From assembly GCA_028686425.1 (NCBI GenBank), contig JAQUBZ010000024.1, positions 1-37,154 of the forward strand: a DNA stretch of 37,154 nucleotides, given 5' to 3'. A model generated the notes under the pieces. It was not told where the DNA came from, searched no databases, and was given only the letters and a program-made list of their open reading frames with translations. This DNA is from Bacteroidales bacterium (GTDB taxonomy: Bacteria > Bacteroidota > Bacteroidia > Bacteroidales > UBA932). Of the stretch, positions 28,652-36,881 are shown piece after piece (the first letter of the stretch is position 1; every line of letters starts with the position of its first letter). The position numbers were made by a program, and so were the translations under genes.

Positions 28652-31219
28652 ATGAAAAAAACAATATTAATCATTGCCGTAGTGTTGGCATTTGCCTCCT
28701 GCAACAATACTTCCCAATTGCAAAACGACTTGAATGATAAGTTGGAAGCACTTGATTATCAGTCACAATTCGATAAAATATTGGCGCAATGCCCTGATGA
28801 TGACACCAAAGATGCCATATCGTTTCTATACGCATATATGCCATTGGGAGATATAGCCGATTATGAACCACAGCTCTATCTCGATGGGGTGAAATATGCT
28901 TTTATGGCTAAAAAGGAGATGACCTGGGGTCCGACAATTCCGGAAGATATTTTCAGACATTTTGTCCTGCCGTTGAGGGTCAATAACGAAAACCTTGATT
29001 CGGCGAGGACTGTATTTTATAAAGAGCTTAAAGACAGAGTATCAGGACTTTCAATGTATGATGCGGTACTTGAAGTAAATCATTGGTGTCACGAGAAAGT
29101 GGCATATACTCCGAGCGATGCACGCACTTCTTCTCCATTGGCCTCTGTAAGAACGGCTTACGGTCGATGTGGGGAAGAATCTACTTTTACAGTCTCGGCA
29201 CTTCGTTCCGTAGGTATTCCGGCAAGACAGGTCTATACTCCGCGCTGGGCACATACAGATGATAATCATGCATGGGTTGAAGCGTGGGTTGACGGAACGT
29301 GGTATTATCTCGGAGCTTGTGAGCCTGAAGCCAAACTTAATGTGGCATGGTTCAGTTCAACGGCACTGCGGGCATTGCTGATGCACAATCGTGTTTTTGG
29401 ATATTATGTTGGAAATGAAGATGTTATTCAACGTACAAAATGTTTCACCGAGATTAATGTGACGTCCAATTATACTCCGGTGGAGAGACTTGTTGTAAAA
29501 ATCAAAGATACTGACGGCAAAGTGGTTGATGGAGCAAAAGTTGAGTTCAAGATATACAACTATGCCGAATTGTACAGTGCAATTACAGGATTTTCAGATA
29601 AAAAAGGGGAGGCTTCTGCTATCTTTGGTAAAGGAGATGTGGTTGTATGGGCCTCTAAAGGGGATAAATTCGGCTATGTCAAAGCCAATTCCGGTGAAGA
29701 TTCGGAGTATGATATTGTGCTGAATAGAACTATCGGTGATGCGTTTTCAGAGGATTTGGACATAATCCCTCCTATGGAAGGCAAGGTGGAAGTGGAACTA
29801 TCTCAAGATGAGATAGACACCAATAATGCAAGATTGCATTATGAAGATTCTCTCCGCAATCGGTATGTATCAACTTTTATAAAACCATCCAACGGAACAC
29901 GCGAAGAAAAGGCTCTTGCAGCATCAAGAGGCAATTGGAGGGAGATAATGGATTATATGACCAATATTTCCATGTCGGCACTAAAGTCTGATGAGGCTTC
30001 ACGCGAGCGTTATTTCAATGGACTTGAATTGCTTAATCTCGTCAGCGAAAAAGATTTGAGAGATACACCTTCTTGGCTGTTGCTTAGCCATTTGGATAAT
30101 TACGATGGGGCTCCTGACGAAAAATTGTCGGACCTGTATCTCAAGTATGTACTTAATCCACGCATAGCCAATGAATTGCTCTCTCCGTGGAGAAGTGATT
30201 TGATGCATGACGAACAGATTGCAGAGTTAGGGGGCTCTGTTGATGCGATTATCGATTTTGTAGGACACATTAAGGTTTTAAACCAATATAATCCTCAAAA
30301 TATTCCGATTACTCCATGTGGAGTGATGAAACTTCGTGCTGCAGACTCCAATTCGAGGGATATATTTTTTGTAGCTATGTGTCGTGCATGGAATATTCCT
30401 GCACGAATCGAAGAAATCGGTGGTAAAGTTCAGTATTGGGGCATAGAGAAGGGAGAGTGGATTGATGTCTCTTTCGGACATGGTCACGAAGTAGAGGACA
30501 ATCCTATAGGGAATACTCCAAAAGGTTGGCTGAAAATCAATTATGCGGGTAACAGCTTCCTTGCCGACCCCAAATTCGAGACACATTTCACTGTGGCCAA
30601 GATTTCTGATGGTTCGATTAATACGTTGAATTTCAGGGATAAAGAGGGGATTGAGGGGACAATGTCATGGAAAAATACTTTTGATAAAGATGTAGAGTTG
30701 GACTGTGGCTATTATATGCTTACTTCGGGGACGAGAATGGCAAGCGGCAAGGTGTTGTGCAGAGTTGCCTTCTTTAATATTGTTAGTGGGCAGACTACTG
30801 ATGTTGAGCTTATTATGAGAGAAGATAAGAATGATTTACAGGTAATAGGCAATACAAATGCGGAGCCGCTGCTTCCTTTGACGGGGAGAGGAATGTTTGT
30901 GGTTGGATTTATGAAGGCCAATCATGAACCGAGCAATCACATAATAAGGGATATTTTCAGGGAACAGTGGGATATGCCGGTTGTATTAATGTACAGCAGC
31001 GACAAGGAGTTTGACAAATTTGTAAATGACGCTTTTCCACAAGCACCGGACAAAGTGATGGTTATAGTTGATAAAGACAATTTATTCAGGCAAATCTGCT
31101 CGGATATGAAGATTGACAACCCTGAAATGCCTCTTGTGGTACTTGCAGACAGCTTCGGACGCATCTTTTATGTTTCTCAAGGGTATAAAGTGGGTATAAC
31201 GGAGCAACTCAGAAGATAA
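28652..31219 (+). CDS. Transglutaminase-like lipoprotein with a second degenerate unit and thioredoxin-like end
   Basis: An 855-residue lipoprotein (signal with AFASC, C17; no clear surface-export signal after it). A transglutaminase-like cysteine protease core is present: C173 in AYGRCGEESTFTVSALRSVGIPARQVY, H206 in DNHAWVEAWVDG, and an acidic residue in LGACEPE (about 224). A beta-type domain (about 270-360) follows. Around residues 585-640 a second, weaker copy occurs: SRDIFFVAMCRAWNIPARIEEIGG, then YWGIEKGEWIDVSFG, which aligns with the first core but lacks the complete triad. The last ~100 residues (DMPVVLMYSSDKEFDKF ... PLVVLADSFGRIFYVSQGY) resemble a thioredoxin fold without CxxC. It probably acts on peptides or peptidoglycan in the periplasm. 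Stand-alone, convergent with the GH97 gene. Confidence 0.85.
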   Translation: MKKTILIIAVVLAFASCNNTSQLQNDLNDKLEALDYQSQFDKILAQCPDDDTKDAISFLYAYMPLGDIADYEPQLYLDGVKYAFMAKKEMTWGPTIPEDIFRHFVLPLRVNNENLDSARTVFYKELKDRVSGLSMYDAVLEVNHWCHEKVAYTPSDARTSSPLASVRTAYGRCGEESTFTVSALRSVGIPARQVYTPRWAHTDDNHAWVEAWVDGTWYYLGACEPEAKLNVAWFSSTALRALLMHNRVFGYYVGNEDVIQRTKCFTEINVTSNYTPVERLVVKIKDTDGKVVDGAKVEFKIYNYAELYSAITGFSDKKGEASAIFGKGDVVVWASKGDKFGYVKANSGEDSEYDIVLNRTIGDAFSEDLDIIPPMEGKVEVELSQDEIDTNNARLHYEDSLRNRYVSTFIKPSNGTREEKALAASRGNWREIMDYMTNISMSALKSDEASRERYFNGLELLNLVSEKDLRDTPSWLLLSHLDNYDGAPDEKLSDLYLKYVLNPRIANELLSPWRSDLMHDEQIAELGGSVDAIIDFVGHIKVLNQYNPQNIPITPCGVMKLRAADSNSRDIFFVAMCRAWNIPARIEEIGGKVQYWGIEKGEWIDVSFGHGHEVEDNPIGNTPKGWLKINYAGNSFLADPKFETHFTVAKISDGSINTLNFRDKEGIEGTMSWKNTFDKDVELDCGYYMLTSGTRMASGKVLCRVAFFNIVSGQTTDVELIMREDKNDLQVIGNTNAEPLLPLTGRGMFVVGFMKANHEPSNHIIRDIFREQWDMPVVLMYSSDKEFDKFVNDAFPQAPDKVMVIVDKDNLFRQICSDMKIDNPEMPLVVLADSFGRIFYVSQGYKVGITEQLRR

Positions 31220-31230
31220 TCTCTCCTCCT

Positions 31231-33606
31231 TTACTTTATCGCTATCGCTACTCCTCCGCCCGGCGCGAGAGGAATCTGTAGTATCGTTTCAGATGTAACT
31301 TCTTGAGAATAAATCTTATAACTTTGAGGAGCGGTATCCCAATGGGCATCATCGCCATCAGCATAAATAGTCGCGATGTATTTTGTGTCGGGATTAAGTC
31401 CTATTTTTGAAAGGTCAATTGTAGCAGTGCGTGGATTCTCATCTGTAATGCCCCCGATATACCATTCGTTCAGCCCTTTCGCCTTTCTGGCTGTGGTAAT
31501 ATAGTCACCCGGCTCAGCTTCAAGCACTTTGGTGTCGTCCCAATCAACAGCCACATCTTTGATAAACTGAAATGCGTCAGGAAAACGTCTGTAATTATCC
31601 GGAAGGTCCGCCACCATCTGCAAAGGAGAATACATTGTGACATAGAGAGCAAGCTGCTTTACAAGTGTCGTGTGAACTCTTGAAGGTGAAGTTCCGTCAC
31701 CATAGTGTGACATTTTCTGCTCGAAAATCCCAGGAGTGTAATCCATCGGGCCTCCCATAATCCTTGTAAACGGCATGATAGTAGTATGTTCCGGAGAGTT
31801 CCCTTTCTCGAAAAATGTCTCGAATTCGGTGCCTCTTCCCGATTCGGCGGCAAGAAAATTGGGATATGTGCGGTGCATTCCGGTAGGTCGTACCGGTTCG
31901 TGGGCATCAACCATAATCTGATAATCTGCCGCTCTCTTCAGACAGTGAATATAGTGGTTGACCATTGTCTGACCATAGTGATGTTCTCCCCTCGGAATAA
32001 TCGGTCCGACATAACCGCTTTTCACGACACTATAGTTATTGTCCTTCATGAACTGATATGCCCTGTCGAGATATCTTTCGTAATTGGCGGCAGATCCGGA
32101 AGTCTCGTGATGCATCACGAGCTGTACTCCCTTGCTCTTTGCATATTCTCTCAGCTGTACTACGTCGAAATCGGGATATGGCGTCATGAAATCAAATACA
32201 TATTCTTTGAATACTCCGGTCCAGTTCTCCCATCCTATGTCCCAACCCTCGACAAGGACTCCGTCTATTCCATTTTCAGAGGCGAAATCAATATATTTCT
32301 TTACATTTTCAGTGTTGGCGGCATGCCTTCCATTAGGGGTAAGCTTCGCAAAATCGGTTACTCCAAGTTTGACATTGTTGTCATCAGAATAGCACCAGGT
32401 GCCATAATTAGGAAGGAACATCTCCCACCACACTCCAATAAATTTCTGAGGCTTGATCCATTGTGCTGCTTCGCCCTCTCCTGTGGTCTCATCATACCCG
32501 ATGGCACAAGGTTCGTTGAGGTTGAGAATCAGCTTGCTTTCAAGGATTGCAGGAGCATTGTCAGTTACAATGACTGTACGCCACGGCGTATTTTGAGGGG
32601 TCTGAATATAACCTCTGTTTCCTATTGCATCGGGAACAAGGTGTGCGGTAAATTTGGCACCTGTCACCTCAAGCTGCATTGACGGGTAGTTGTTAAGAGC
32701 AGCTTCGTGAATATTCACAAAAATCCTTTCCTGAGCCGTTGTGTCTTGAGAATCATACTCATTTTCAGCAGGTTCCGACATCATCATGACGGGTGTCTGA
32801 ACTCCGGGAACAGGCATAGGATATACACATGAATTGCCTGAGCGGTCAAATGAGTCATATTTTTCGGGTATTTCGCTGATTTTTGACTTTTCATAGAGAT
32901 ACTCGTTGGAATCGTAGTCTCCCGCAATCCAGAAAGCAGTCAGGTCTTCGGCCATAGTAAACTCTGTAATCTCTTGTGATATAAAGAAATAACCAAGATT
33001 CTTCTGCTTTGGAAATTCGTATCTGAAACCGAGCCCGTCATTGAAAAGCCTGAAACGGATTACGATTTCTCTCTCTTGCGGGGCACTGATAGATGCTCCT
33101 TCGTTCTCATTATTGGTGTTGGCAATTCCGATGTCCGACAATCTCTGAACAAGAGTGACAGCCATTTCATTATGATTATCGCGTATGCTACTGACTTCAC
33201 CCCATATAGGTTTCCATGTCTGGTCAAAAGTGTTTTTTTCGACTTTCTCAATTCTGAAACAGTCTTTAAGGCTTGATCCATTGAGCGTACCACCATCGGT
33301 AGCCTTGATTCCTGCTCCATTTCCATTATAGTTTCCTAATGGCGGCTCCATGGTTATAGGCTTGAATATCTGAAGATTATTGACTCCTCCCTGATGCCGG
33401 ATGTCAAGTCCGAGTTTACTTGGCTGAATGATTTCCCTGCCGTCAAATGTAAGAGAGTATAAAGGTTCTCCCTTATGGGACAGATAAAAATTCATTTTCA
33501 GTCTTCCATCCGGAGAAGTGAATGAATCTGCCGGTGTCAGTGAAGAATTTATGCTGCAGGATACAGCCAGCAAGACAATTGAAAAATATAACAATAGACG
33601 TTTCAT
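31231..33606 (-). CDS. GH97 family glycosidase (SusB-like, predicted inverting alpha-glucosidase)
   Basis: A 791-residue lipoprotein-type exported enzyme (signal with LLAVSC, C17). It follows the GH97 plan: an N-terminal beta-supersandwich (to about residue 385, with SFTSPDGRLKMNFYLSHKGEP), a TIM barrel and a C-terminal beta domain. The barrel carries DGVLVEGWDIGWENW (about 448-462), MHHETSGSAANYERYLD (about 499-515) and GPIIPRGEHHYGQ, which closely parallel the inverting calcium-dependent enzyme SusB of Bacteroides thetaiotaomicron, where glutamates in these segments are catalytic and bind Ca2+. It is therefore probably an alpha-glucosidase rather than a retaining alpha-galactosidase, which has an aspartate nucleophile. 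No SusC/D genes are near. It is divergent from the LD-carboxypeptidase gene over a region with two GTTTGAAAC palindromes. Confidence 0.93.
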   Translation of the reverse strand: MKRLLLYFSIVLLAVSCSINSSLTPADSFTSPDGRLKMNFYLSHKGEPLYSLTFDGREIIQPSKLGLDIRHQGGVNNLQIFKPITMEPPLGNYNGNGAGIKATDGGTLNGSSLKDCFRIEKVEKNTFDQTWKPIWGEVSSIRDNHNEMAVTLVQRLSDIGIANTNNENEGASISAPQEREIVIRFRLFNDGLGFRYEFPKQKNLGYFFISQEITEFTMAEDLTAFWIAGDYDSNEYLYEKSKISEIPEKYDSFDRSGNSCVYPMPVPGVQTPVMMMSEPAENEYDSQDTTAQERIFVNIHEAALNNYPSMQLEVTGAKFTAHLVPDAIGNRGYIQTPQNTPWRTVIVTDNAPAILESKLILNLNEPCAIGYDETTGEGEAAQWIKPQKFIGVWWEMFLPNYGTWCYSDDNNVKLGVTDFAKLTPNGRHAANTENVKKYIDFASENGIDGVLVEGWDIGWENWTGVFKEYVFDFMTPYPDFDVVQLREYAKSKGVQLVMHHETSGSAANYERYLDRAYQFMKDNNYSVVKSGYVGPIIPRGEHHYGQTMVNHYIHCLKRAADYQIMVDAHEPVRPTGMHRTYPNFLAAESGRGTEFETFFEKGNSPEHTTIMPFTRIMGGPMDYTPGIFEQKMSHYGDGTSPSRVHTTLVKQLALYVTMYSPLQMVADLPDNYRRFPDAFQFIKDVAVDWDDTKVLEAEPGDYITTARKAKGLNEWYIGGITDENPRTATIDLSKIGLNPDTKYIATIYADGDDAHWDTAPQSYKIYSQEVTSETILQIPLAPGGGVAIAIK

Positions 33607-33612
33607 AATATT

Positions 33613-33653
33613 CCGGTTTGAAACGTAAATATAATAAAAAAGTTTGAAACCGG
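33613..33653. promoter_or_regulatory. Two GTTTGAAAC palindromes forming a larger inverted repeat (candidate operator)
   Basis: GTTTGAAAC is palindromic around a central G and occurs at 33616-33624 and 33642-33650. With flanking CCGG the two make CCGGTTTGAAAC ... GTTTGAAACCGG, 11 of 12 paired. Between them lies a minus-strand -7-like TATATTTA (33633-33626) for the GH97 gene; the right copy lies just upstream of the plus-strand TAACTTTG (33663-33670). Confidence 0.55.
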
Positions 33654-33662
33654 ATTTTTTGA

Positions 33663-33670
33663 TAACTTTG
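33663..33670 (+). promoter_or_regulatory. -7 element of the LD-carboxypeptidase gene
   Basis: TAACTTTG, 23 bases before the ATG at 33694. The nearest TTTG upstream (33643-33646, inside the palindrome) is 16 bases away, slightly short of the usual 19-21. Confidence 0.55.
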
Positions 33671-33693
33671 TATGGTTAAATCTTGATTGAACT

Positions 33694-34689
33694 ATGAAAA
33701 GAATAATCATCTGTGTCATCGCACTTGCCATTGCTGCATGTTTGCAGGCGACAGGGCCCAAAGTAAACAAAGTCAAAGGAATAGTACGTCCCGATTATCT
33801 GTGCAAAGGGGATAGTGTGGGGATAATGACGGTCTCTTCTCCTGTGGAAAGTTCACGTGGTAAAGCCGATTCTCTCATCGCTCTTGTGGAATCGTGGGGG
33901 CTGAAAGTACGTCTGGGAGAGAATCTGTTTAAAAGAGAGGCGGGAGCCTTCACTGTTTCAGACAAGGAGAGAGGAGAGGAGCTTCAGCGGATGATAGACA
34001 ACGACAACCTGAAAGCGATAATCTTTTACAGAGGTGGATATGGAGCAATCAGAACCCTTGATTATGTGGATTTTACCCGATTGAAAAAGCATCCGAAGTG
34101 GATTGTGGGTTTCAGCGACCTGACTACCTATCTTTCAATATTCTGCAACATGAAGCTGGAATCCATTCATGGCGGGATGCTCACCTCCTACAGCCTTACT
34201 AATCCTGATGATATCGATACAAAGAGTGCCCGCGCCGCCCTTTTCGGCGAAATCAAGAGCTATACAACCGAACCGAATCCCTACAATCGCTGCGGAAGTG
34301 TGGAGGGTGTCATTGCCGGCGGGAACATGACGCTTCTTTCAATTGCGATGGGAACTCCGGATGACCTGAAAATACGCGACAATACCATCTTGTTCATTGA
34401 GGAGGTTGACGAGTCAATGAGCACAGTTGACCGTTTTATGCAGCAATTGCTCCGCTCAGGCAAACTCGACAAGATAAAGGGGCTGATAATAGGCAATTTC
34501 ACAAGGCCGAAAGAGGAGGATTATTGGGGAGAGAGTGTATATGACCTCCTTAATTCATATACGAAAGAGATGAAGATTCCTGTTTTGTACGGGCTGAAAT
34601 CGGGACACGGCAAGATCAACCACAGCATCTACATGGGGCGCTATATAAAACTGACAGTCACCCCCGAAGGAGGAGAGATTGTATTCTAA
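33694..34689 (+). CDS. S66 family LD-carboxypeptidase (muramoyltetrapeptide carboxypeptidase), exported
   Basis: A 331-residue protein with the Ser-Glu-His triad of the S66 family: S141 in WIVGFSDLTT, E236 in LFIEEVDE, and H305 in GLKSGHGKINHSIYMGR. RGGYGAIRTLDYVDF (113-127) is the conserved oxyanion/recognition region. The family removes the terminal D-alanine from murein tetrapeptides. Unlike cytosolic LdcA of E. coli, this protein has a signal with a plausible lipobox (AIAAC, C16), so it probably acts in the periplasm or on the outer membrane. It is divergent from the GH97 gene and shares its intergenic palindromes. I see no good terminator after the stop codon. Confidence 0.9.
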   Translation: MKRIIICVIALAIAACLQATGPKVNKVKGIVRPDYLCKGDSVGIMTVSSPVESSRGKADSLIALVESWGLKVRLGENLFKREAGAFTVSDKERGEELQRMIDNDNLKAIIFYRGGYGAIRTLDYVDFTRLKKHPKWIVGFSDLTTYLSIFCNMKLESIHGGMLTSYSLTNPDDIDTKSARAALFGEIKSYTTEPNPYNRCGSVEGVIAGGNMTLLSIAMGTPDDLKIRDNTILFIEEVDESMSTVDRFMQQLLRSGKLDKIKGLIIGNFTRPKEEDYWGESVYDLLNSYTKEMKIPVLYGLKSGHGKINHSIYMGRYIKLTVTPEGGEIVF

Positions 34690-34851
34690 AAATAAAAATG
34701 ATTTAACAATAGAGTCGAATGAAGACGAAAAAGAATAACTTTGTAGATATACACTATATCCAAAGTGGAAAATCGGCAAAACTGATGAGCTATTACACTA
34801 TGCTGTTTCTTTTTAAATAGTAAGCTATAATTATATGTCAATATTGAAATT
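34690..34851. other. Gene-free stretch holding the promoter region of the broken hipB-like gene
   Basis: Part of the 304-base gap between the LD-carboxypeptidase and hipA genes. It contains a -7 match TAACTTTG (34736-34743) and the palindrome at 34746-34760, then AT-rich DNA up to the remnant gene at 34852. No other coding potential is seen. Confidence 0.6.
34746..34760 (+). promoter_or_regulatory. Perfect palindrome GATATA-CAC-TATATC (candidate HipB-type operator)
   Basis: Perfect 6-base arms 3 bases apart, placed 3 bases after the -7 element TAACTTTG (34736-34743), where a repressor would block transcription. It is probably the left-over autoregulatory site of the broken hipB-like gene. 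A related imperfect site (GATATAT-N9-AAATATC, 36636-36658) lies upstream of the intact hipB gene. Confidence 0.45.
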
Positions 34852-35009
34852 ATGGATAATATTCACATGCTTGCTGACACTGAGATAACCCGCAGGATTG
34901 CAGCAAAGATCAGAGAGACACGGCTCAAACAGAATATTACAAAATTGTAAATTCTCTCCAAAAGAATAAACGCAAGAGAGCTTCAAAACAAAATCAACAA
35001 TCAAAATAG
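34852..35009 (+). pseudogene. Remnant of a hipB-like XRE regulator gene with internal frame-breaking deletion
   Basis: The first 30 codons from ATG 34852 read MDNIHMLADTEITRRIAAKI then RETRLKQNIT, a typical start of a Bacteroidetes HipB-type XRE regulator, up to the first HTH helix. The frame then hits TAA at 34948. In another frame, about 34951-35009 reads NSLQKNKRKRASKQNQQSK and stops, the lysine/arginine-rich tail seen in such regulators; the intact hipB here ends NHRKRASKKQ. The missing middle (about 50-60 residues, including the recognition helix) indicates an internal deletion with loss of frame. Its end runs into the 3' end of the convergent hipA gene. Confidence 0.7.
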
Positions 35010-36262
35010 GACAGGCATCTGTCCAGTGATGGTGAGAATATGTTTTGTTCACGTCTGGAAATGCCGAGCACGTTTGCCAATGACCGCCAATCTTTTACTG
35101 ATTGAACCACCTCTGAAATAATCTTATTTGCAGTGTCTCGATTGAGCATATATTCTTCACACGAATTCAATAGCGTGTTCAAATCGGATTTGTTTGTGGC
35201 AGAATTTATCAGGAGACTTTGATATTCATCAAGAGTGGGATTTATATCGTAGGCGGGAGACAATGTCCATCCTTTTGCCGTCAAAAGGAACCCATGATTG
35301 CGGAAGTGGTCATCGCTGTTGCCAATGCAGATATTAAAAGCCACGCGTCTGTAAAGCTCTTGAAGATTGTTTTCCACATCAGTACAGTGTCGAATCATGA
35401 AATCAACTATATCCAGGTATCCATTGCCGGTGTTTGCGTTGTCTCCATCATTCAAGCCCAATAAAGTCATTGCCGATGCAAAATGAATACGTCGTCCATC
35501 GCTATTTCTGTCGAAACGATAGGATAACAATGTATGGTATCTGTCATTGGAGGTAATAACTCTTGTCTTTGCACTATTGATTCCGGCTGACAAGGCAAGC
35601 CGATGGCAGCAATGTTCCCATAATCCTGTGTCATAATCATCTTTCAGTGATGGGAATTTCGCGATACAAAGTTCTTTGTTTTCATCAATAACACTTGCTT
35701 TTGGCCGTGCCCCACCTAGGGATGATCCTGGATTAACCAGTTGCATAATCCAGTTTCTCGATGGCGTTTCCTTTTTTTCTTCACTTTTTTCTATTTCCAG
35801 ACTGGCTGAAAACAGCAATCCGATATCTGTCAGTGGGGGAATCTGAAGGGTATTTCTAACATTGATGTATGCTCCATCCATTTCTTCCTTAAAACGGAAA
35901 CCTCCCATGCGGGAGAAGTCGTCAATTCCGGTCAGATAATCAAAAGATGAGAGTTTTCGAACAGGTCTGTTTTCTTCACGTGCGATAATCTGTTCTCTGC
36001 GATTGAGAAGAGTACGCCCCCAGCGGTCAGGGAGAGCATCCGAGAAACATCCGAATATATCTTTTTCTGGTTGAGTATATTGATGTCCGGTGAAATTATG
36101 CAAATCTTCACCGAAGAATATATTCCCATATTTTTTTAACCATTCATTGGAATACATAAATCCATAACTGTCAGAGCCACGAAGAGATTCGTAGGTGAGT
36201 TCGCCGAAGAATTCAGGTTCTTTCAGACAGTCAAAATCAGCAAATACAAACAGTCGTTTCAT
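34994..36262 (-). CDS. hipA: HipA-family serine/threonine kinase toxin
   Basis: A 422-residue protein. The frame is open to 36376, but the ATG at 36262 is used because it begins the conserved MKRLFVFADFDCLKEPEFFGEL and starts 1 base after the hipB stop codon. The HipA N-terminal domain (FGCFSDALPDRWGRTLLNRRE) is followed by the kinase core: Gly-rich loop with the autophosphorylation serine, NPGSSLGGARPKA (about 178-189), catalytic ICIGNSDDHFRNHGFL (D317 and N322 align with D309 and N314 of E. coli HipA), and the Mg-binding D339 in LSPAYDINPT. All key residues are intact, so it is probably active. HipA of E. coli phosphorylates glutamyl-tRNA synthetase; the target here is unknown. Confidence 0.92.
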   Translation of the reverse strand: MKRLFVFADFDCLKEPEFFGELTYESLRGSDSYGFMYSNEWLKKYGNIFFGEDLHNFTGHQYTQPEKDIFGCFSDALPDRWGRTLLNRREQIIAREENRPVRKLSSFDYLTGIDDFSRMGGFRFKEEMDGAYINVRNTLQIPPLTDIGLLFSASLEIEKSEEKKETPSRNWIMQLVNPGSSLGGARPKASVIDENKELCIAKFPSLKDDYDTGLWEHCCHRLALSAGINSAKTRVITSNDRYHTLLSYRFDRNSDGRRIHFASAMTLLGLNDGDNANTGNGYLDIVDFMIRHCTDVENNLQELYRRVAFNICIGNSDDHFRNHGFLLTAKGWTLSPAYDINPTLDEYQSLLINSATNKSDLNTLLNSCEEYMLNRDTANKIISEVVQSVKDWRSLANVLGISRREQNIFSPSLDRCLSYFDC

Positions 36263-36263
36263 G

Positions 36264-36584
36264 TTATTGTTTTTTTGATGCGCGTTTTCGGTGGTTAAGG
36301 TTGAGGTCCTGAAGGGTGCGGCCGAGAGCATCTTCTTTAGCAAGCAGTAATATGTCATCTTCAAGCTGCAGAGCATACAGGACTCTCAGATAGATGCCGA
36401 TTGATACGGTCGGAGTTCCTTTTTCTATACGATTGACGGTCAATGGGGAACATGTTGCACGCTCGGCAACTTGAGCTATGCTCAAATTTCTGCGCAGACG
36501 AGCCAGTCTAATCTGCTCACCCACGATCTTCATCGATTGTTCCAGCTTTCTTGGCAATCTGTTGCCCATTGTGTTTTTAGTCAT
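36264..36584 (-). CDS. hipB: HipB-like XRE antitoxin/repressor
   Basis: A 106-residue XRE-family protein with the helix-turn-helix IVGEQIRLARLRRNLSIAQVAERATCSPLTVNRIEKGTPTVSI and a dimerisation segment (GIYLRVLYALQLEDDILLLAKE), ending in a basic tail NHRKRASKKQ. It is encoded immediately before hipA with one base between stop and start, the standard antitoxin-toxin order. It should neutralise HipA and repress the operon. Two starts are possible (MTKNTMGNRLP or the internal MGNRLP); the first is listed. A -7 element (TATATTTG, minus strand 36615-36608) lies 24 bases upstream. Confidence 0.88.
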   Translation of the reverse strand: MTKNTMGNRLPRKLEQSMKIVGEQIRLARLRRNLSIAQVAERATCSPLTVNRIEKGTPTVSIGIYLRVLYALQLEDDILLLAKEDALGRTLQDLNLNHRKRASKKQ

Positions 36585-36607
36585 AATCTAATCAATCATA
36601 TAATATG

Positions 36608-36615
36608 CAAATATA
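36608..36615 (-). promoter_or_regulatory. -7 element of the hipBA operon
   Basis: Minus-strand TATATTTG, 24 bases upstream of the hipB start at 36584. An imperfect inverted repeat GATATAT-N9-AAATATC (36636-36658) lies just upstream and could be the HipB operator. No clear -33 element. Confidence 0.5.
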
Positions 36616-36701
36616 ATATTTATTATTTATTTAATGATATATTGTGAAAAGAAATATCTATTTGCACTGCTCCTCAATACCTGCATGCGTTGTGACTTAA
36701 T

Positions 36702-36823
36702 ACCGAAATCACATCGGTTCAAAACAATTCCGATGCGGTTCTTTTTGGTGTAACACATACTGTAAAGTACAAATACACAGATATATATACTTCAAATATA
36801 TCGGTTCTTTTTGAGCCGATGTA
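36702..36823 (+). promoter_or_regulatory. Cluster of ATCGG half-sites with two operator-like inverted repeats
   Basis: Within 120 bases: ACCGA-N7-TCGGT (36702-36718), CATCGG-N12-CCGATG (36712-36735), and ATATCGGTTC-N5-GAGCCGATGT (about 36798-36822). The string CGGTTCTTTTTG occurs twice (about 36736-36747 and 36802-36813). The half-sites resemble TATATCGG/CCGATATA at the padR promoter (10701-10734). The cluster lies upstream of the promoter of the 63-residue membrane protein gene. Apart from these sites and the hipBA promoter, 36585-36881 shows nothing. Confidence 0.5.
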
Positions 36824-36843
36824 AAAACACCTTGTTTCTTGAT

Positions 36844-36851
36844 TATCTTTG
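36844..36851 (+). promoter_or_regulatory. -7 element of the 63-residue membrane protein gene
   Basis: TATCTTTG, giving a predicted start near 36858 and a leader of about 24 bases to the ATG at 36882. No -33 match is found at the usual spacing, so activation by a protein bound at the ATCGG repeats is conceivable. Confidence 0.5.
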
Positions 36852-36881
36852 CATCGAATTAACAATTAAACATTTATTATT

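Noticed and set aside
31786-32682. A 298-codon open frame on the plus strand
   Set aside because: It is antisense to the barrel region of the GH97 gene, has no promoter or family resemblance, and its composition is that of a shadow frame.
36263-36376. Upstream extension of the hipA frame
   Set aside because: It lies inside the hipB gene in another frame, and the conserved HipA start is at 36262, 1 base after the hipB stop.
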